Shown in pieces: positions 20,057 to 28,416 of a DNA stretch of 64,000 nt. A program made the translations under genes and the position numbers. The DNA is from Paenibacillus massiliensis 2301065 = DSM 16942 (GTDB taxonomy: Bacteria > Bacillota > Bacilli > Paenibacillales > Paenibacillaceae). The DNA lies in NCBI RefSeq assembly GCF_000377505.1, contig NZ_KB898190.1, positions 310,001-374,000 on the forward strand, written 5' to 3'. Each line of letters opens with the position of its first letter. The stretch's first letter is position 1. Below the pieces are notes generated by a model. That model searched no databases and was not told the DNA's origin. It saw only the letters and a program-made list of their open reading frames with translations.

Positions 20057-21517
20057 TCACTGGTCAATAGCAATAAACTCCTCACCCTTACGGTCAATGT
20101 ACTCTGCAATCTCTAGGATGGACTCCTGATACCAACGATTGATACGCTGCAGTGTCGCTGTAGCATTATAGGCGATTGGCGTCAGAGACTGACTCTCGCT
20201 TGTGCCGATCTGGGCCTGAAATAGCTGGATGGACGCTTGTGTATCATTCGCGAACCCGTCCAGGCTTCCCCGCATCTGCTTGGCTGCATGGCGCAGCTCC
20301 TCCGGTGTTAGTTGAATGGTCCCGCCATCTTTTCGTCCAATGAAATACGCTCCTGCTTGAGCTGCCAGATTTCCGTGCAGATGCGCAGCCAGGCCTGCTG
20401 CTGCCAATTGTCCACCTGCTCCGGCCTGTGGCCCATATCGCCCCAGAAGATCCCCTACAGCTTCCTGGAACACTGCTCTTGCAGCTATCCTGTCCTCATA
20501 AGCCTGCCTACGTGGATTACCATTCACAGGCTGCCCATCCATCGTGAACAGCTTGTTGCTAATGTCGCCTGTACCTCGTTCAAATGTGAAGTTGTCCATT
20601 TTATGAGGCGCATCTTCTCCAATAATGGAAGACAAGAATTTTTTTAAGGGTCCCTGACGAACCTTGGGCAGATTCTCTGGATCAAACGCCTTATGCGCAT
20701 TCTCTGGCCCCAATATTAGACTGGCAATTTGCTGATCACGCAAAGAGGGATTCTTGAGCGAATTGGCAAGGGGATGGTCCACCTGGTTGGCTTCTTCAAA
20801 GGTGAAGTCAGTATAGTAGGTAGCACCTACATGTGGCTGAGGATCTCCAACACCTGAACCAATACCATCCGCTGGATGCACGTAGGCTACATTGGTTTTA
20901 TTAAATTCTCCGGCCTTCGACCTCCTCTGCAGATCCTCAGGCAGTAAATGAACAATTCCAGGAGCATTGTAGCTCGCAGAGGATATACTGTTTCGCACAG
21001 CCACATATTCAGCTAAAGCACCTCCTAAAGAGTGCCCTGTCGTTGATATTTCAGACTTTGGGTACTGCTGCTGGACAACATCGTATAGATCCATAGCCTG
21101 CTTGAACTGATTATTATGTTCGTACTGAGCGTCATATTGTCTGATATGCTCTTGCATCGTTAGGGGCAGTTTTTTGATTTCCTCTGGATTCTCCTCCACA
21201 TACTTATTCAGACCCTCTAGGTTCTTGACTCGACCGAATACCACATCATTAAGGTCGGTCTCATAGTCCACAAGCATGCTAAGCAAGGGACGATCGGGTG
21301 GTTCTGTTCCCCGGTAGCCGATGATTATCTGATTCGTCTTCTCATTATGAAACACCTCAGCGTCGAAGCCTGAGCCCTCTGTATCGTGAAGCAATGCCCC
21401 TTCTGGCCTCACTACTTTCCAGCCCGGCGGATTCTCCTGCTTCTGTCCAGGAGCAAGCGAGCGATCATAGACGCTATCTGATATAGTCCAATATGTTTTG
21501 TCATCAATGAAAGTCAT
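20057..21517 (-). CDS. Class 3 lipase-like protein with WXG-like C-terminus
   Basis: A 486-residue protein. Residues 1-270 are an alpha/beta hydrolase of the class 3 lipase type: oxyanion-hole motif GYRGTE (67-72), nucleophile elbow GHSLGGA (161-167, Ser163), an Asp in HPADG and a likely catalytic His in VDHPLANSL. Residues 285-400 are a linker with a Gly/Ala-rich stretch. Residues 405-486 are helical and resemble a WXG100 half-protein (LTPEELRHAAKQM, then INRWYQESILEIAEYI). No signal peptide is visible. With the downstream WXG100 gene this suggests a type VII-secreted lipase with its targeting domain at the C-terminus rather than the N-terminus. Substrate unknown. Confidence 0.72.
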   Translation of the reverse strand: MTFIDDKTYWTISDSVYDRSLAPGQKQENPPGWKVVRPEGALLHDTEGSGFDAEVFHNEKTNQIIIGYRGTEPPDRPLLSMLVDYETDLNDVVFGRVKNLEGLNKYVEENPEEIKKLPLTMQEHIRQYDAQYEHNNQFKQAMDLYDVVQQQYPKSEISTTGHSLGGALAEYVAVRNSISSASYNAPGIVHLLPEDLQRRSKAGEFNKTNVAYVHPADGIGSGVGDPQPHVGATYYTDFTFEEANQVDHPLANSLKNPSLRDQQIASLILGPENAHKAFDPENLPKVRQGPLKKFLSSIIGEDAPHKMDNFTFERGTGDISNKLFTMDGQPVNGNPRRQAYEDRIAARAVFQEAVGDLLGRYGPQAGAGGQLAAAGLAAHLHGNLAAQAGAYFIGRKDGGTIQLTPEELRHAAKQMRGSLDGFANDTQASIQLFQAQIGTSESQSLTPIAYNATATLQRINRWYQESILEIAEYIDRKGEEFIAIDQ

Positions 21518-21666
21518 GTATGTATCCCGCCTTGTCTATTTAGAAAATATATTATAAAGTTTCAAACAAGAGGTGCTTTCCAAAAAAGTAGTATTCTGCA
21601 TAGTCCTTAATGCACGCCTCATCTTTTCAAGTCTTGGACGCAACATGCTGGCAAAGGAGAATCTAC

Positions 21667-22011
21667 TTGAAACGAATTACTTTGGTCACCCTATCATTTA
21701 TCATCATGGCAAGCTTGTTAGGAGGATGTTCCCACATGTCAAAGCAAGAAGAACAACAAATCTTAGATCAGGCCCTCGCAGCTGGAGTACAGCATATCAA
21801 ACAGCACTACGACGCCGATTTTGTAATGAATAGTTACGAGATTGAGGATTCTGCGAATCGCTCAAGAGTGTTCCTTTATGGATATGTCACGGGCCACGAG
21901 GAAGAGAGCATTACCATCTCGTACAGCTTCATGCAACATGAGATTGTCAATGTGACTGGACCAGAATGGTTCATAGACAGCCGTCTGCCTGAAGATACGT
22001 CTGTCAATTAG
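21667..22011 (+). CDS. Small predicted lipoprotein
   Basis: 114 residues from a TTG start at 21667, preceded by AAAGGAG; the longer frame upstream has no ribosome site. The N-terminus (MKRITLVTLSFIIMAS) is a signal peptide ending in the lipobox LLGGC, so the mature protein is lipid-anchored at Cys. The rest (about 90 residues) is a mixed alpha/beta fold I do not recognise. It is divergent from the lipase gene and could act with it at the cell surface, for example as an immunity protein, but that is only a guess from position. Confidence 0.6.
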   Translation: MKRITLVTLSFIIMASLLGGCSHMSKQEEQQILDQALAAGVQHIKQHYDADFVMNSYEIEDSANRSRVFLYGYVTGHEEESITISYSFMQHEIVNVTGPEWFIDSRLPEDTSVN

Positions 22012-22259
22012 GCACTTACTTAATTTCCAGTCTAAGGAAGTAGAATTATTATAATATAACTTCAGGTAAGAGGGTATGAAGCGCATGAAAAATGCGAAAA
22101 AGGTCTCAGTTTGCCTCACTGAGCAAGCCAAACCTCCCACTAAAGACTGAATACAATAGTCCGGATTGACCTCATATTCCTCATGGTCACCATTCCAAAA
22201 TTACTAATAAGTGTTCATAAATGTACATTGGCTGAACCTTAAGCCGACAGACCCAAAAA
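22012..22259. other. Spacer between lipoprotein gene and mnt operon
   Basis: No coding frame with a ribosome site and no repeats seen before the terminator at 22260. Confidence 0.45.
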
Positions 22260-22286
22260 AAAGCAGGGATACGATATCCCTGCTTT
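22260..22286. terminator. Rho-independent terminator
   Basis: AAAGCAGGGATA-CGA-TATCCCTGCTTT, a perfect 12-bp stem with A and T tracts on both sides, about 80 bp past the mnt operon and also downstream of the lipoprotein gene; it can serve both. Confidence 0.85.
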
Positions 22287-22366
22287 CATTATTTTCATAA
22301 AAAAATCATTAAAAAATCAATATAACGAATCAGGATGACGAATCAAATTAACGAGGCTGAACCTAT

Positions 22367-23263
22367 TTAACCAGCGACATGCTGCTCCTTCGAGGTAGAA
22401 GTAGCAGGACGAATGAATCTAGACAGCAGGCCATGGGTTGGTGAGCATAAAAAACTAACCATGAATACAATTCCTGTCGCAAAAGCCATCGTACCTGAGA
22501 TCGACGTATCCAGCCAGGTTGCCACATAATACCCCAGTACAGCTGAGATCACCCCGAAAGCCCCACTCAACACGAACATAATAGATAAGCGATCGGTCCA
22601 CAGATAGGCAGCTGCAGCGGGGGTAATCAGCATGGCGACGACCATAATAGCTCCAACGGCATCAAAGGCTGCTACGGTCGTAACCGAGACAAGGGACATG
22701 AATACATAGTGCATCAGCACGACAGGAATCCCCAGACTAGCAGCCAGTGCAGGATCGAACGAAGTAATCTTCCATTCCTTATAGAAGGCCAAGATCACGA
22801 CAACAACGATACACAGCACAATAGTCAGCAGAAGCACCGCCTCTGGAATCTCTCCCAGCCAAGGCACGGTTGTCTTTTCCCAAGGGATGAACGTGATCTC
22901 CCCCATCAGCGCATGCTTGATGTCCAAATGGGCATTCCCGACCTGTGTGGCAATCAGAACGACCCCGATCGCAAAAAGAGTTGTGAACACGACGCCAATC
23001 GATGCCTCCTGCTGTACCCCTCGCGAGTGAAACCACTGCACCAACACCGATGTCAGCAAGCCCGCAATCACCGCACCTATGAGCATATGCACACCACTTA
23101 GCTCACGTGTGACCATATAGGCGACCACAATTCCGAGCAGTACAGTATGGCTGATGGCATCCGCCATCATCGCCATTCTCCGTAATATCAAAAGGGTGCC
23201 AATGATTCCACAGGATAGGCCGACCAGGGATGACGTTAATAAAATCCAGCCTGCGTAGCTCAT
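22367..23263 (-). CDS. mntD: Manganese/zinc ABC transporter permease 2
   Basis: A 298-residue integral membrane protein of the ABC-3 (ZnuB/MntC) permease family with eight or nine hydrophobic spans and the family loop that docks on the ATPase (ASLGIPVVLMHY region). Start ATG at 23263 after AAGGGGGAA. It is the last gene of a four-gene leftward operon, 2 bp after the other permease gene, and the two probably form a heterodimeric channel. Mn is preferred over Zn as substrate because of the MntR-like operator upstream of the operon. Confidence 0.85.
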   Translation of the reverse strand: MSYAGWILLTSSLVGLSCGIIGTLLILRRMAMMADAISHTVLLGIVVAYMVTRELSGVHMLIGAVIAGLLTSVLVQWFHSRGVQQEASIGVVFTTLFAIGVVLIATQVGNAHLDIKHALMGEITFIPWEKTTVPWLGEIPEAVLLLTIVLCIVVVVILAFYKEWKITSFDPALAASLGIPVVLMHYVFMSLVSVTTVAAFDAVGAIMVVAMLITPAAAAYLWTDRLSIMFVLSGAFGVISAVLGYYVATWLDTSISGTMAFATGIVFMVSFLCSPTHGLLSRFIRPATSTSKEQHVAG

Positions 23264-23265
23264 CT

Positions 23266-24195
23266 TTATTCCCCCTTCTCTGCGAGGCTCTGGCGATGCT
23301 GCACTCTACTGTATTCCCTGCTCTGTAACCGCTGCTGTATACGTTGTTGTATCCACAGCACCAATAATCCTTTACGAATACCGAAGGCCAAGGATATCAC
23401 GAAAATGCACGAAGCAGATATGACGATGAAAGGCCCGGTAGGCCATCCATTCCCAAAGGTACTAATCAGGGTTCCCAGCATGCCTGAGCCTCCACCGAAT
23501 AGTGCGGACAAGACAAGCATCCATTTGAAGGATTGGGTCCAGTACCGAGCACTCACCGCAGGAATGATCAGAAGTGCAGCCATGAGAATTACGCCCACAG
23601 CCTGAATGCCAACGACAATCACCAGCACCATAGCCCCCACATACAGAATATTCATCCAGCGGCTGGACAATCCTAAACCCTTCGCAAAGTCCGGATCGAA
23701 CAGGAACAGCTTCCATTCCTTGAAGCCAATGAATACGATCAGCAGCACCAGCAGCGCAAGTCCTGACATGATCAGCACATCCTTGCGTACCATCGCAGCG
23801 GCCTGCCCGAAGATGAAGCTATCCAGACCGCTCTGACTAGCCCCGGCTGTCCGGCTGACGATCGTCATTAGCATGATGCCTAGTCCGAAGAACACGGATA
23901 GCACAATTCCCATAGCCGCATCCTCTTTGACACGGCTGGACGATCGAATCCAGTGCACCAGCAACGCTCCGAGTAAGGCACTGATGGTCGCTCCGAGCAT
24001 CATAATGGGCAGGTTCTTCGTTCCAGCAAGGGCAAATGCGATGACCACACCTGGTAGAGCTGCATGGGACAGCGTATCACTCAGAAGGCTTTGTCGCTTC
24101 CAATAAGCAAAGCATCCGAGCAAACCCGCCGCAGTACCCAGAATTAATGTGCTTAGCAGCACCCACTGTGCGTTAGAAGATAGCTGTAGCATCAT
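23266..24195 (-). CDS. mntC: Manganese/zinc ABC transporter permease 1
   Basis: A 309-residue ABC-3 family permease with about nine hydrophobic spans. It has the same overall plan as its downstream neighbour, including the docking-loop region (DPDFAKGLGLSSRWMNIL). The C-terminus extends into a basic Gln/Arg-rich cytosolic tail. Its start (ATGATG at 24195) overlaps the stop of the ATPase gene by 4 bp, so translation is coupled. It forms the membrane channel of the metal importer. Confidence 0.85.
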   Translation of the reverse strand: MMLQLSSNAQWVLLSTLILGTAAGLLGCFAYWKRQSLLSDTLSHAALPGVVIAFALAGTKNLPIMMLGATISALLGALLVHWIRSSSRVKEDAAMGIVLSVFFGLGIMLMTIVSRTAGASQSGLDSFIFGQAAAMVRKDVLIMSGLALLVLLIVFIGFKEWKLFLFDPDFAKGLGLSSRWMNILYVGAMVLVIVVGIQAVGVILMAALLIIPAVSARYWTQSFKWMLVLSALFGGGSGMLGTLISTFGNGWPTGPFIVISASCIFVISLAFGIRKGLLVLWIQQRIQQRLQSREYSRVQHRQSLAEKGE

Positions 24196-24926
24196 CCGGA
24201 TCGCTCTCCCATCCAGCGGATGACTCCGCCATAGGTCTGGTAGATATTTTCCTGGGTAAAGGTGGTCTCCGTCGGACCATGAGCGATAACTGTCCGGTTC
24301 AGCAGCAATACATGATCGAAGTAATCCTCTACCGTCTGTAGATCATGATGGACGACCAGCACCGTCTTGCCTTGGCTCTTCAGCATGTTCAGTGTCGCCA
24401 TAATGGCCCGTTCAGTCGCGGCATCCACACCGGCCAACGGCTCATCCAGAAAATACAGGTCTGCATCCTGCACCAAGGCTCTCGCCAAAAACACGCGCTG
24501 TTGCTGCCCTCCGGAGAGCTGGCTAATCTGACGGGAAGCATAATCCCCCATTCCCATTTGCTCAAGAGCTGTCATAGCTCGTTCTTTATGCGATTTCCGA
24601 GGCCACTTCAGCCAGCCGATCTTGCCGTACAGGCCCATCGTAACGACATCCAGCGCATGGGTTGGAAAATCCCAATCCACCGAACCCCGCTGAGGCACAT
24701 AACCGATCCGAGCTTTGGACTGAGTATATGAAGCGTCAAAATACGATACGTTACCGGCCAAGCGGGGATGCAGCTCTAGCATGACCTTGAGCAGTGTTGA
24801 TTTCCCGGCGCCATTGGGCCCGATAATACTGGTCAGCGTCCCTGGCTCTACCTGAAAGTTAACTTGGTCCAACACCTTGTTCCTGCGGTAGGCTGCGGAT
24901 AGATTCTCCACCTGTAGTACGGACAT
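24192..24926 (-). CDS. mntB: Metal ABC transporter ATP-binding protein
   Basis: A 244-residue ATPase. Walker A GPNGAGKST (about 36-44), signature LSGGQQQRVFLARAL, Walker B DLYFLDEPLAGVD and the switch His in VVHHD are all present. I place the start at ATG 24926, about eight bases after AAAGGAAGTGAG; a GTG three codons earlier overlaps that site. It overlaps the solute-binding protein stop slightly and the permease start by 4 bp. It energises Mn/Zn import with the two permeases. Confidence 0.88.
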   Translation of the reverse strand: MSVLQVENLSAAYRRNKVLDQVNFQVEPGTLTSIIGPNGAGKSTLLKVMLELHPRLAGNVSYFDASYTQSKARIGYVPQRGSVDWDFPTHALDVVTMGLYGKIGWLKWPRKSHKERAMTALEQMGMGDYASRQISQLSGGQQQRVFLARALVQDADLYFLDEPLAGVDAATERAIMATLNMLKSQGKTVLVVHHDLQTVEDYFDHVLLLNRTVIAHGPTETTFTQENIYQTYGGVIRWMGERSG

Positions 24927-24927
24927 G

Positions 24928-25887
24928 CTACTCACTTCCTTTACTTAATGCAGTATAGATCGTATCTACATTGTGACGGTACATTCCGATGTATGTGCCT
25001 TCCTCTGTGCCTGCATCGCCCATCGCATCAGAATAGAGGTTCCCACCTTCACGCACCTGAAGACCCTCCTTCTGAGCCCCTTCAATGACCGCATTGATGG
25101 ATGAAGGATTGATGCTGCTCTCTACGAATACAGCCGGAACCTGATGCTCCATCAGAATTCGAATAGTGTTCTCAATATCGGATAATCCGATCTCGGCCTC
25201 CGTACTCAACCCCTGCAGACCGACGACCTGCATGTCATGCATCCGTCCGAAATAACCAAAGGCATCATGCGCCGTCACCAAGACACGCTTCTCTGCTGGA
25301 ATCTGTCCCAGCTTCTCGGACGCTTCGACCTTCAAGGCATCCAGCTCTGCAAAATACTTGACCTTGTTCGCTTCAAAATAGTCCGCATCCTCTGGAGCAT
25401 ATTGCTTAAGCTCCTCAGTTCCTGCCTCAAGTGCTTGCTTCCACAAGTCAATATCGAACCAGACATGCGGATCTGTAGCTCCCGTCTCGTCCTTCAGACG
25501 CTGATCGTCCGGGATGCTATCACTTAAGGCTAATACGGGCTTGTTCTTGCCGATCTCCTCAAAGACCCGTACCATATTCGCCTCCAGATGAAGTCCACTG
25601 TACAGCACGATATCACTGCTCTCCAGCTTGGCTATATCCCCCTGGGTAGCATTGTACAAGTGTGGATCTACTCCTGGCCCCATGAGACTATCCACCACAA
25701 CACGATCTCCACCAATGACGGACATAGGCTCGGCAATCTGGGCAATGGTTGTCACGACTTGAATCTTGTCTCCATCCACTGCGTTATCTTGGGTTTGGCC
25801 ATTGGAGCAGGCTGAGATGGCCAATGACATGGCTAGTATAAGTCCTGTAATCATACGCCTTTTGTTCTTCCATCTGTTAATTCTCAT
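24928..25887 (-). CDS. mntA: Manganese-type ABC solute-binding lipoprotein
   Basis: A 319-residue cluster A-I metal-binding protein (MntA/PsaA/TroA/ZnuA). A signal peptide ends in the lipobox ISACS, anchoring it at Cys27. Metal ligands expected for the family are visible: the first His in DPHLYNAT, a second in the SGLHLEANM segment or DPHVWFD, a third in TAHDAFGYFG, and a C-terminal Asp region (YSDAMGDAG). The His-rich loop of zinc-specific ZnuA is missing, which favours Mn. It is the first gene of the operon, with GGAGGA before its ATG and an MntR-like box 70 bp upstream. Confidence 0.88.
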   Translation of the reverse strand: MRINRWKNKRRMITGLILAMSLAISACSNGQTQDNAVDGDKIQVVTTIAQIAEPMSVIGGDRVVVDSLMGPGVDPHLYNATQGDIAKLESSDIVLYSGLHLEANMVRVFEEIGKNKPVLALSDSIPDDQRLKDETGATDPHVWFDIDLWKQALEAGTEELKQYAPEDADYFEANKVKYFAELDALKVEASEKLGQIPAEKRVLVTAHDAFGYFGRMHDMQVVGLQGLSTEAEIGLSDIENTIRILMEHQVPAVFVESSINPSSINAVIEGAQKEGLQVREGGNLYSDAMGDAGTEEGTYIGMYRHNVDTIYTALSKGSE

Positions 25888-25957
25888 CTCTCGCTTCCTC
25901 CACTCTCATCTTAGTATTTATGCTGCTAGCTTAATAATTACTATTTTTGTAAATAAT

Positions 25958-25973
25958 TTTTCCTTAGGGAAAA
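25958..25973. promoter_or_regulatory. MntR-like operator
   Basis: TTTTCCTTAGGGAAAA is a 16-bp near-perfect palindrome matching the DtxR/MntR-type consensus (TTTGCCTTAAGGAAAC in Bacillus). It lies 70 bp upstream of the solute-binding protein start, inside the AT-rich promoter region, and would repress the operon when Mn is plentiful. Confidence 0.65.
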
Positions 25974-26070
25974 TATTTTTTATACGTTTAAATTACTTTC
26001 TATCAACCAAAATGTCAACGTTTTTCTTTCTTAAGACTAATTTTTTTTACCAGACGCAACTTTTTGATAG

Positions 26071-26110
26071 AAAAAAAGCCCATACCTATGCTTTTAGCCA
26101 GTGTATGAGC
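26071..26110 (-). terminator. Terminator after the LysE-type exporter gene
   Basis: On the minus strand GCTCATAC ... GTATGGGC followed by seven U forms a stem with one wobble, 35 bp after the stop of the leftward exporter gene. Confidence 0.7.
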
Positions 26111-26144
26111 CTAAATATGATTTTGTTCATCTAATTTTCGAAAT

Positions 26145-26753
26145 TCAGCGAATCAGATCCAACAGCAGCCATAACGCCATCGACCAGATGAATATTGCCG
26201 AGCCTTTGTTCATGACGACTAACAGCTTCCCTGATCCATCCAGCCGCTTCAGTAAGCGTCCCGCTATAGCCAGGATGAAGAACCATATCCAGGAAACCAG
26301 AATGCAAGCAGTAGTGAACAAGATAAGCTCCGTATGATCATAACGTAATGAGCTGGTACCAATGACACCTACTGTATCCAGAATCGCATGCGGGTTCAAT
26401 AATGAGACGGATACAGCAAAGATTATCTGCTGTCTCATTGACAGTGGGACTACATGCTGCTCCTTCACCCGGCTCTTGGATCGCCACATGACATAGCCCA
26501 TATACCCCAGGAATAAGACGCCGAGTGCCATGAGCACTGTACGTAACCAATCGATCGCATTCACGAATACGGATAAGCCCAAGACAGCCAGCAGGATCAG
26601 GATGGTGTCACAGATGGATGCGGTGATCGAAGCTGGCATAGCTTGTCCCAAGGTTCGCTGAGTGGCCCCCTGTGAGAATATGAACATATTTTGCACGCCC
26701 AAGGGCAGAATCAACCCAAGCGCAAGTATACTTCCATGTATCCATGCTTCCAC
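26145..26753 (-). CDS. LysE/ArgO family amino acid exporter
   Basis: A 202-residue membrane protein with six hydrophobic spans, the length and layout of LysE-type exporters. The N-terminus carries the family segment LGLILPLGVQNMFIFSQG, and the middle has SLLNPHAILDTVG, the conserved Asn-Pro-His motif. Likely substrates are basic amino acids. Start GTG at 26753 after GAAGGGAG. It is divergent from a MocR regulator gene, which very likely controls it through the repeats between them. Confidence 0.87.
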   Translation of the reverse strand: MEAWIHGSILALGLILPLGVQNMFIFSQGATQRTLGQAMPASITASICDTILILLAVLGLSVFVNAIDWLRTVLMALGVLFLGYMGYVMWRSKSRVKEQHVVPLSMRQQIIFAVSVSLLNPHAILDTVGVIGTSSLRYDHTELILFTTACILVSWIWFFILAIAGRLLKRLDGSGKLLVVMNKGSAIFIWSMALWLLLDLIR

Positions 26754-26808
26754 GATATTCGCTCCCTTCTGTTCAACTCATTATAAATGTGTTATAAAAA
26801 TTGAAAAC

Positions 26809-26841
26809 AACCAATTGGATGACATACGAACCAACCAATTG
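26809..26841. promoter_or_regulatory. Direct repeats, likely MocR binding sites
   Basis: AACCAATTG occurs at 26809-26817 and again at 26833-26841, 24 bp apart and on the same face of the helix, in the 108-bp region between the divergent exporter and MocR genes. MocR proteins commonly bind direct repeats with such spacing. Confidence 0.6.
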
Positions 26842-26861
26842 ACCAAAAAGGAGTATACCGC

Positions 26862-28301
26862 ATGGATTGGAAACCACAGCGTGGCTCCCACCTCTCTTTG
26901 CATCAGCAGATTCTCAGCTGGATGAAGGAGCGCATAAGTCAAGGACAATGGCCGATTCATACCAAGCTCCCGCCACAGCGCAAGCTGGCCGAAGCCCTTG
27001 AAGTCAATCGCAGTACAATTATCCATGTGGTGGAGGAGCTCGTTGCGGATGGGATTCTGGAGACAAGATTAGGTGATGGCACCTATGTCATTAATAATAG
27101 CTGGACTATGCTTGCACGGGCCCGTCACCTGGACTGGCAGCAGTACATCACGTCCAGTATGCACGAGCCGAATATGCTGACAGTCCAGCTCATCAATGAA
27201 TACGAGCAGCGTAATGATATCATTCGTCTGGGAACGGGAGAGCTCGCTCCTGACTTGCTGCCATTGGTAGCCTTGAAGGAGTCCATACCGCAGCTGACAT
27301 TAACGGCCAAGGATATCGGATACTCTGAGCCAAAAGGCAGTCTGGCACTGAGAAGGGTACTGAGCACACATTTAGCGGGTAAAGATATTCATGCTTCGCC
27401 CGAGGGCATCCTGATCGTATCTGGTTCCCTGCAGGCGTTACAGCTCATCTCTTTGGGCATGCTGGAGCCCGGATCTCATGTGTTTCATGAGGTACCCAGT
27501 TATCTAAATTCCGTTCATCCCTTCCGCTCAGCAGGCATGAGGATGATTCCTCTTGCACAGGACAAGCCGCTGACAGAGGTCTTGCATGCTTATCCACGCC
27601 AAAAGCAGTCCCTCCTCTACACCATTCCCACGCTCCGTAATCCATCGGGCAGCATTATGAACAGGGAGGACAGACTGTCACTGTTGGAGGCTTGTACCGC
27701 TAAGCAAATTCCAGTCATTGAGGATGATGTGTATGGTGAGCTTGTATTCACATCTGCGCCGCCCCCTCTGAAAGCGCTGGATACCTCGGGGCAAGTGCTC
27801 TACCTTGGAAGTGTATCCAAGACCCTGAGTCCAGGACTAAGGATTGGATGGGTCGTTGGGCCAGAGCCTGTCATTGACCGGCTGGCTGATATCAAGATGC
27901 AGACGGATTATGGCTCCAGTGCTTTCTCGCAGCATATTGTACGATATTGGCTGGAATCAGGTATGTATGAAGCACATCTTTCAGACTTGAAGCAGCAGTT
28001 GCAGCAACGTTCTGCGCTTGTAGAAGATGCCCTCCAGCGTCATTTCAGCCACTTAGCTACATGGAGACCCTCCGAAGGTGGCTTCTATATCTGGCTCCGC
28101 CTGAACAAGCCTCTGGTGCAGAAGAATCTGTTCAGCAAGCTGATTAAGCAAGGTGTCCTGATTAATCCCGGTTATATCTACGATCCGAAGGATATGTATC
28201 ATATTCGCCTCTCCTACGCCTATGCGAGTCCCGAGCAATTACTGCGTGGACTGAGCATTCTTCAGCAGGTGGTGGAAAGAGAAGCTGTGACACAGAATTA
28301 G
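26862..28301 (+). CDS. MocR/PdxR-type GntR regulator with aminotransferase domain
   Basis: A 479-residue regulator. Residues 10-80 are a GntR winged helix (WMKERISQGQWPIHTKLPPQ, RKLAEALEVNRSTI). Residues 110-475 are a fold-type I aminotransferase-like domain with the PLP-binding Lys in YLGSVSKTLSPGLRIG and the conserved Arg in YHIRLSYAYA. MocR proteins use PLP and an amino acid as signals. Start ATG at 26862 after AAGGAG. Its position opposite a LysE-type exporter suggests it senses the amino acid that is exported. Confidence 0.9.
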   Translation: MDWKPQRGSHLSLHQQILSWMKERISQGQWPIHTKLPPQRKLAEALEVNRSTIIHVVEELVADGILETRLGDGTYVINNSWTMLARARHLDWQQYITSSMHEPNMLTVQLINEYEQRNDIIRLGTGELAPDLLPLVALKESIPQLTLTAKDIGYSEPKGSLALRRVLSTHLAGKDIHASPEGILIVSGSLQALQLISLGMLEPGSHVFHEVPSYLNSVHPFRSAGMRMIPLAQDKPLTEVLHAYPRQKQSLLYTIPTLRNPSGSIMNREDRLSLLEACTAKQIPVIEDDVYGELVFTSAPPPLKALDTSGQVLYLGSVSKTLSPGLRIGWVVGPEPVIDRLADIKMQTDYGSSAFSQHIVRYWLESGMYEAHLSDLKQQLQQRSALVEDALQRHFSHLATWRPSEGGFYIWLRLNKPLVQKNLFSKLIKQGVLINPGYIYDPKDMYHIRLSYAYASPEQLLRGLSILQQVVEREAVTQN

Positions 28302-28311
28302 AAACGTCAAG

Positions 28312-28352
28312 AAGACTCCAACTCCGCAATAATGGCAGGAGATTGGAGTCTT
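28312..28352. terminator. Hairpin between MocR and DUF11 genes
   Basis: AAGACTCCA ... TGGAGTCTT with inner TCC/GGA pairs forms a stable stem just after the MocR stop. The T run is weak. It separates the convergent MocR and DUF11 genes. Confidence 0.55.
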
Positions 28353-28416
28353 ACGCTGGTGACCTCAACATTGATTCCGTCGTGGAATATCCTGTCTTGA
28401 TCTACTTAATTCAAGC

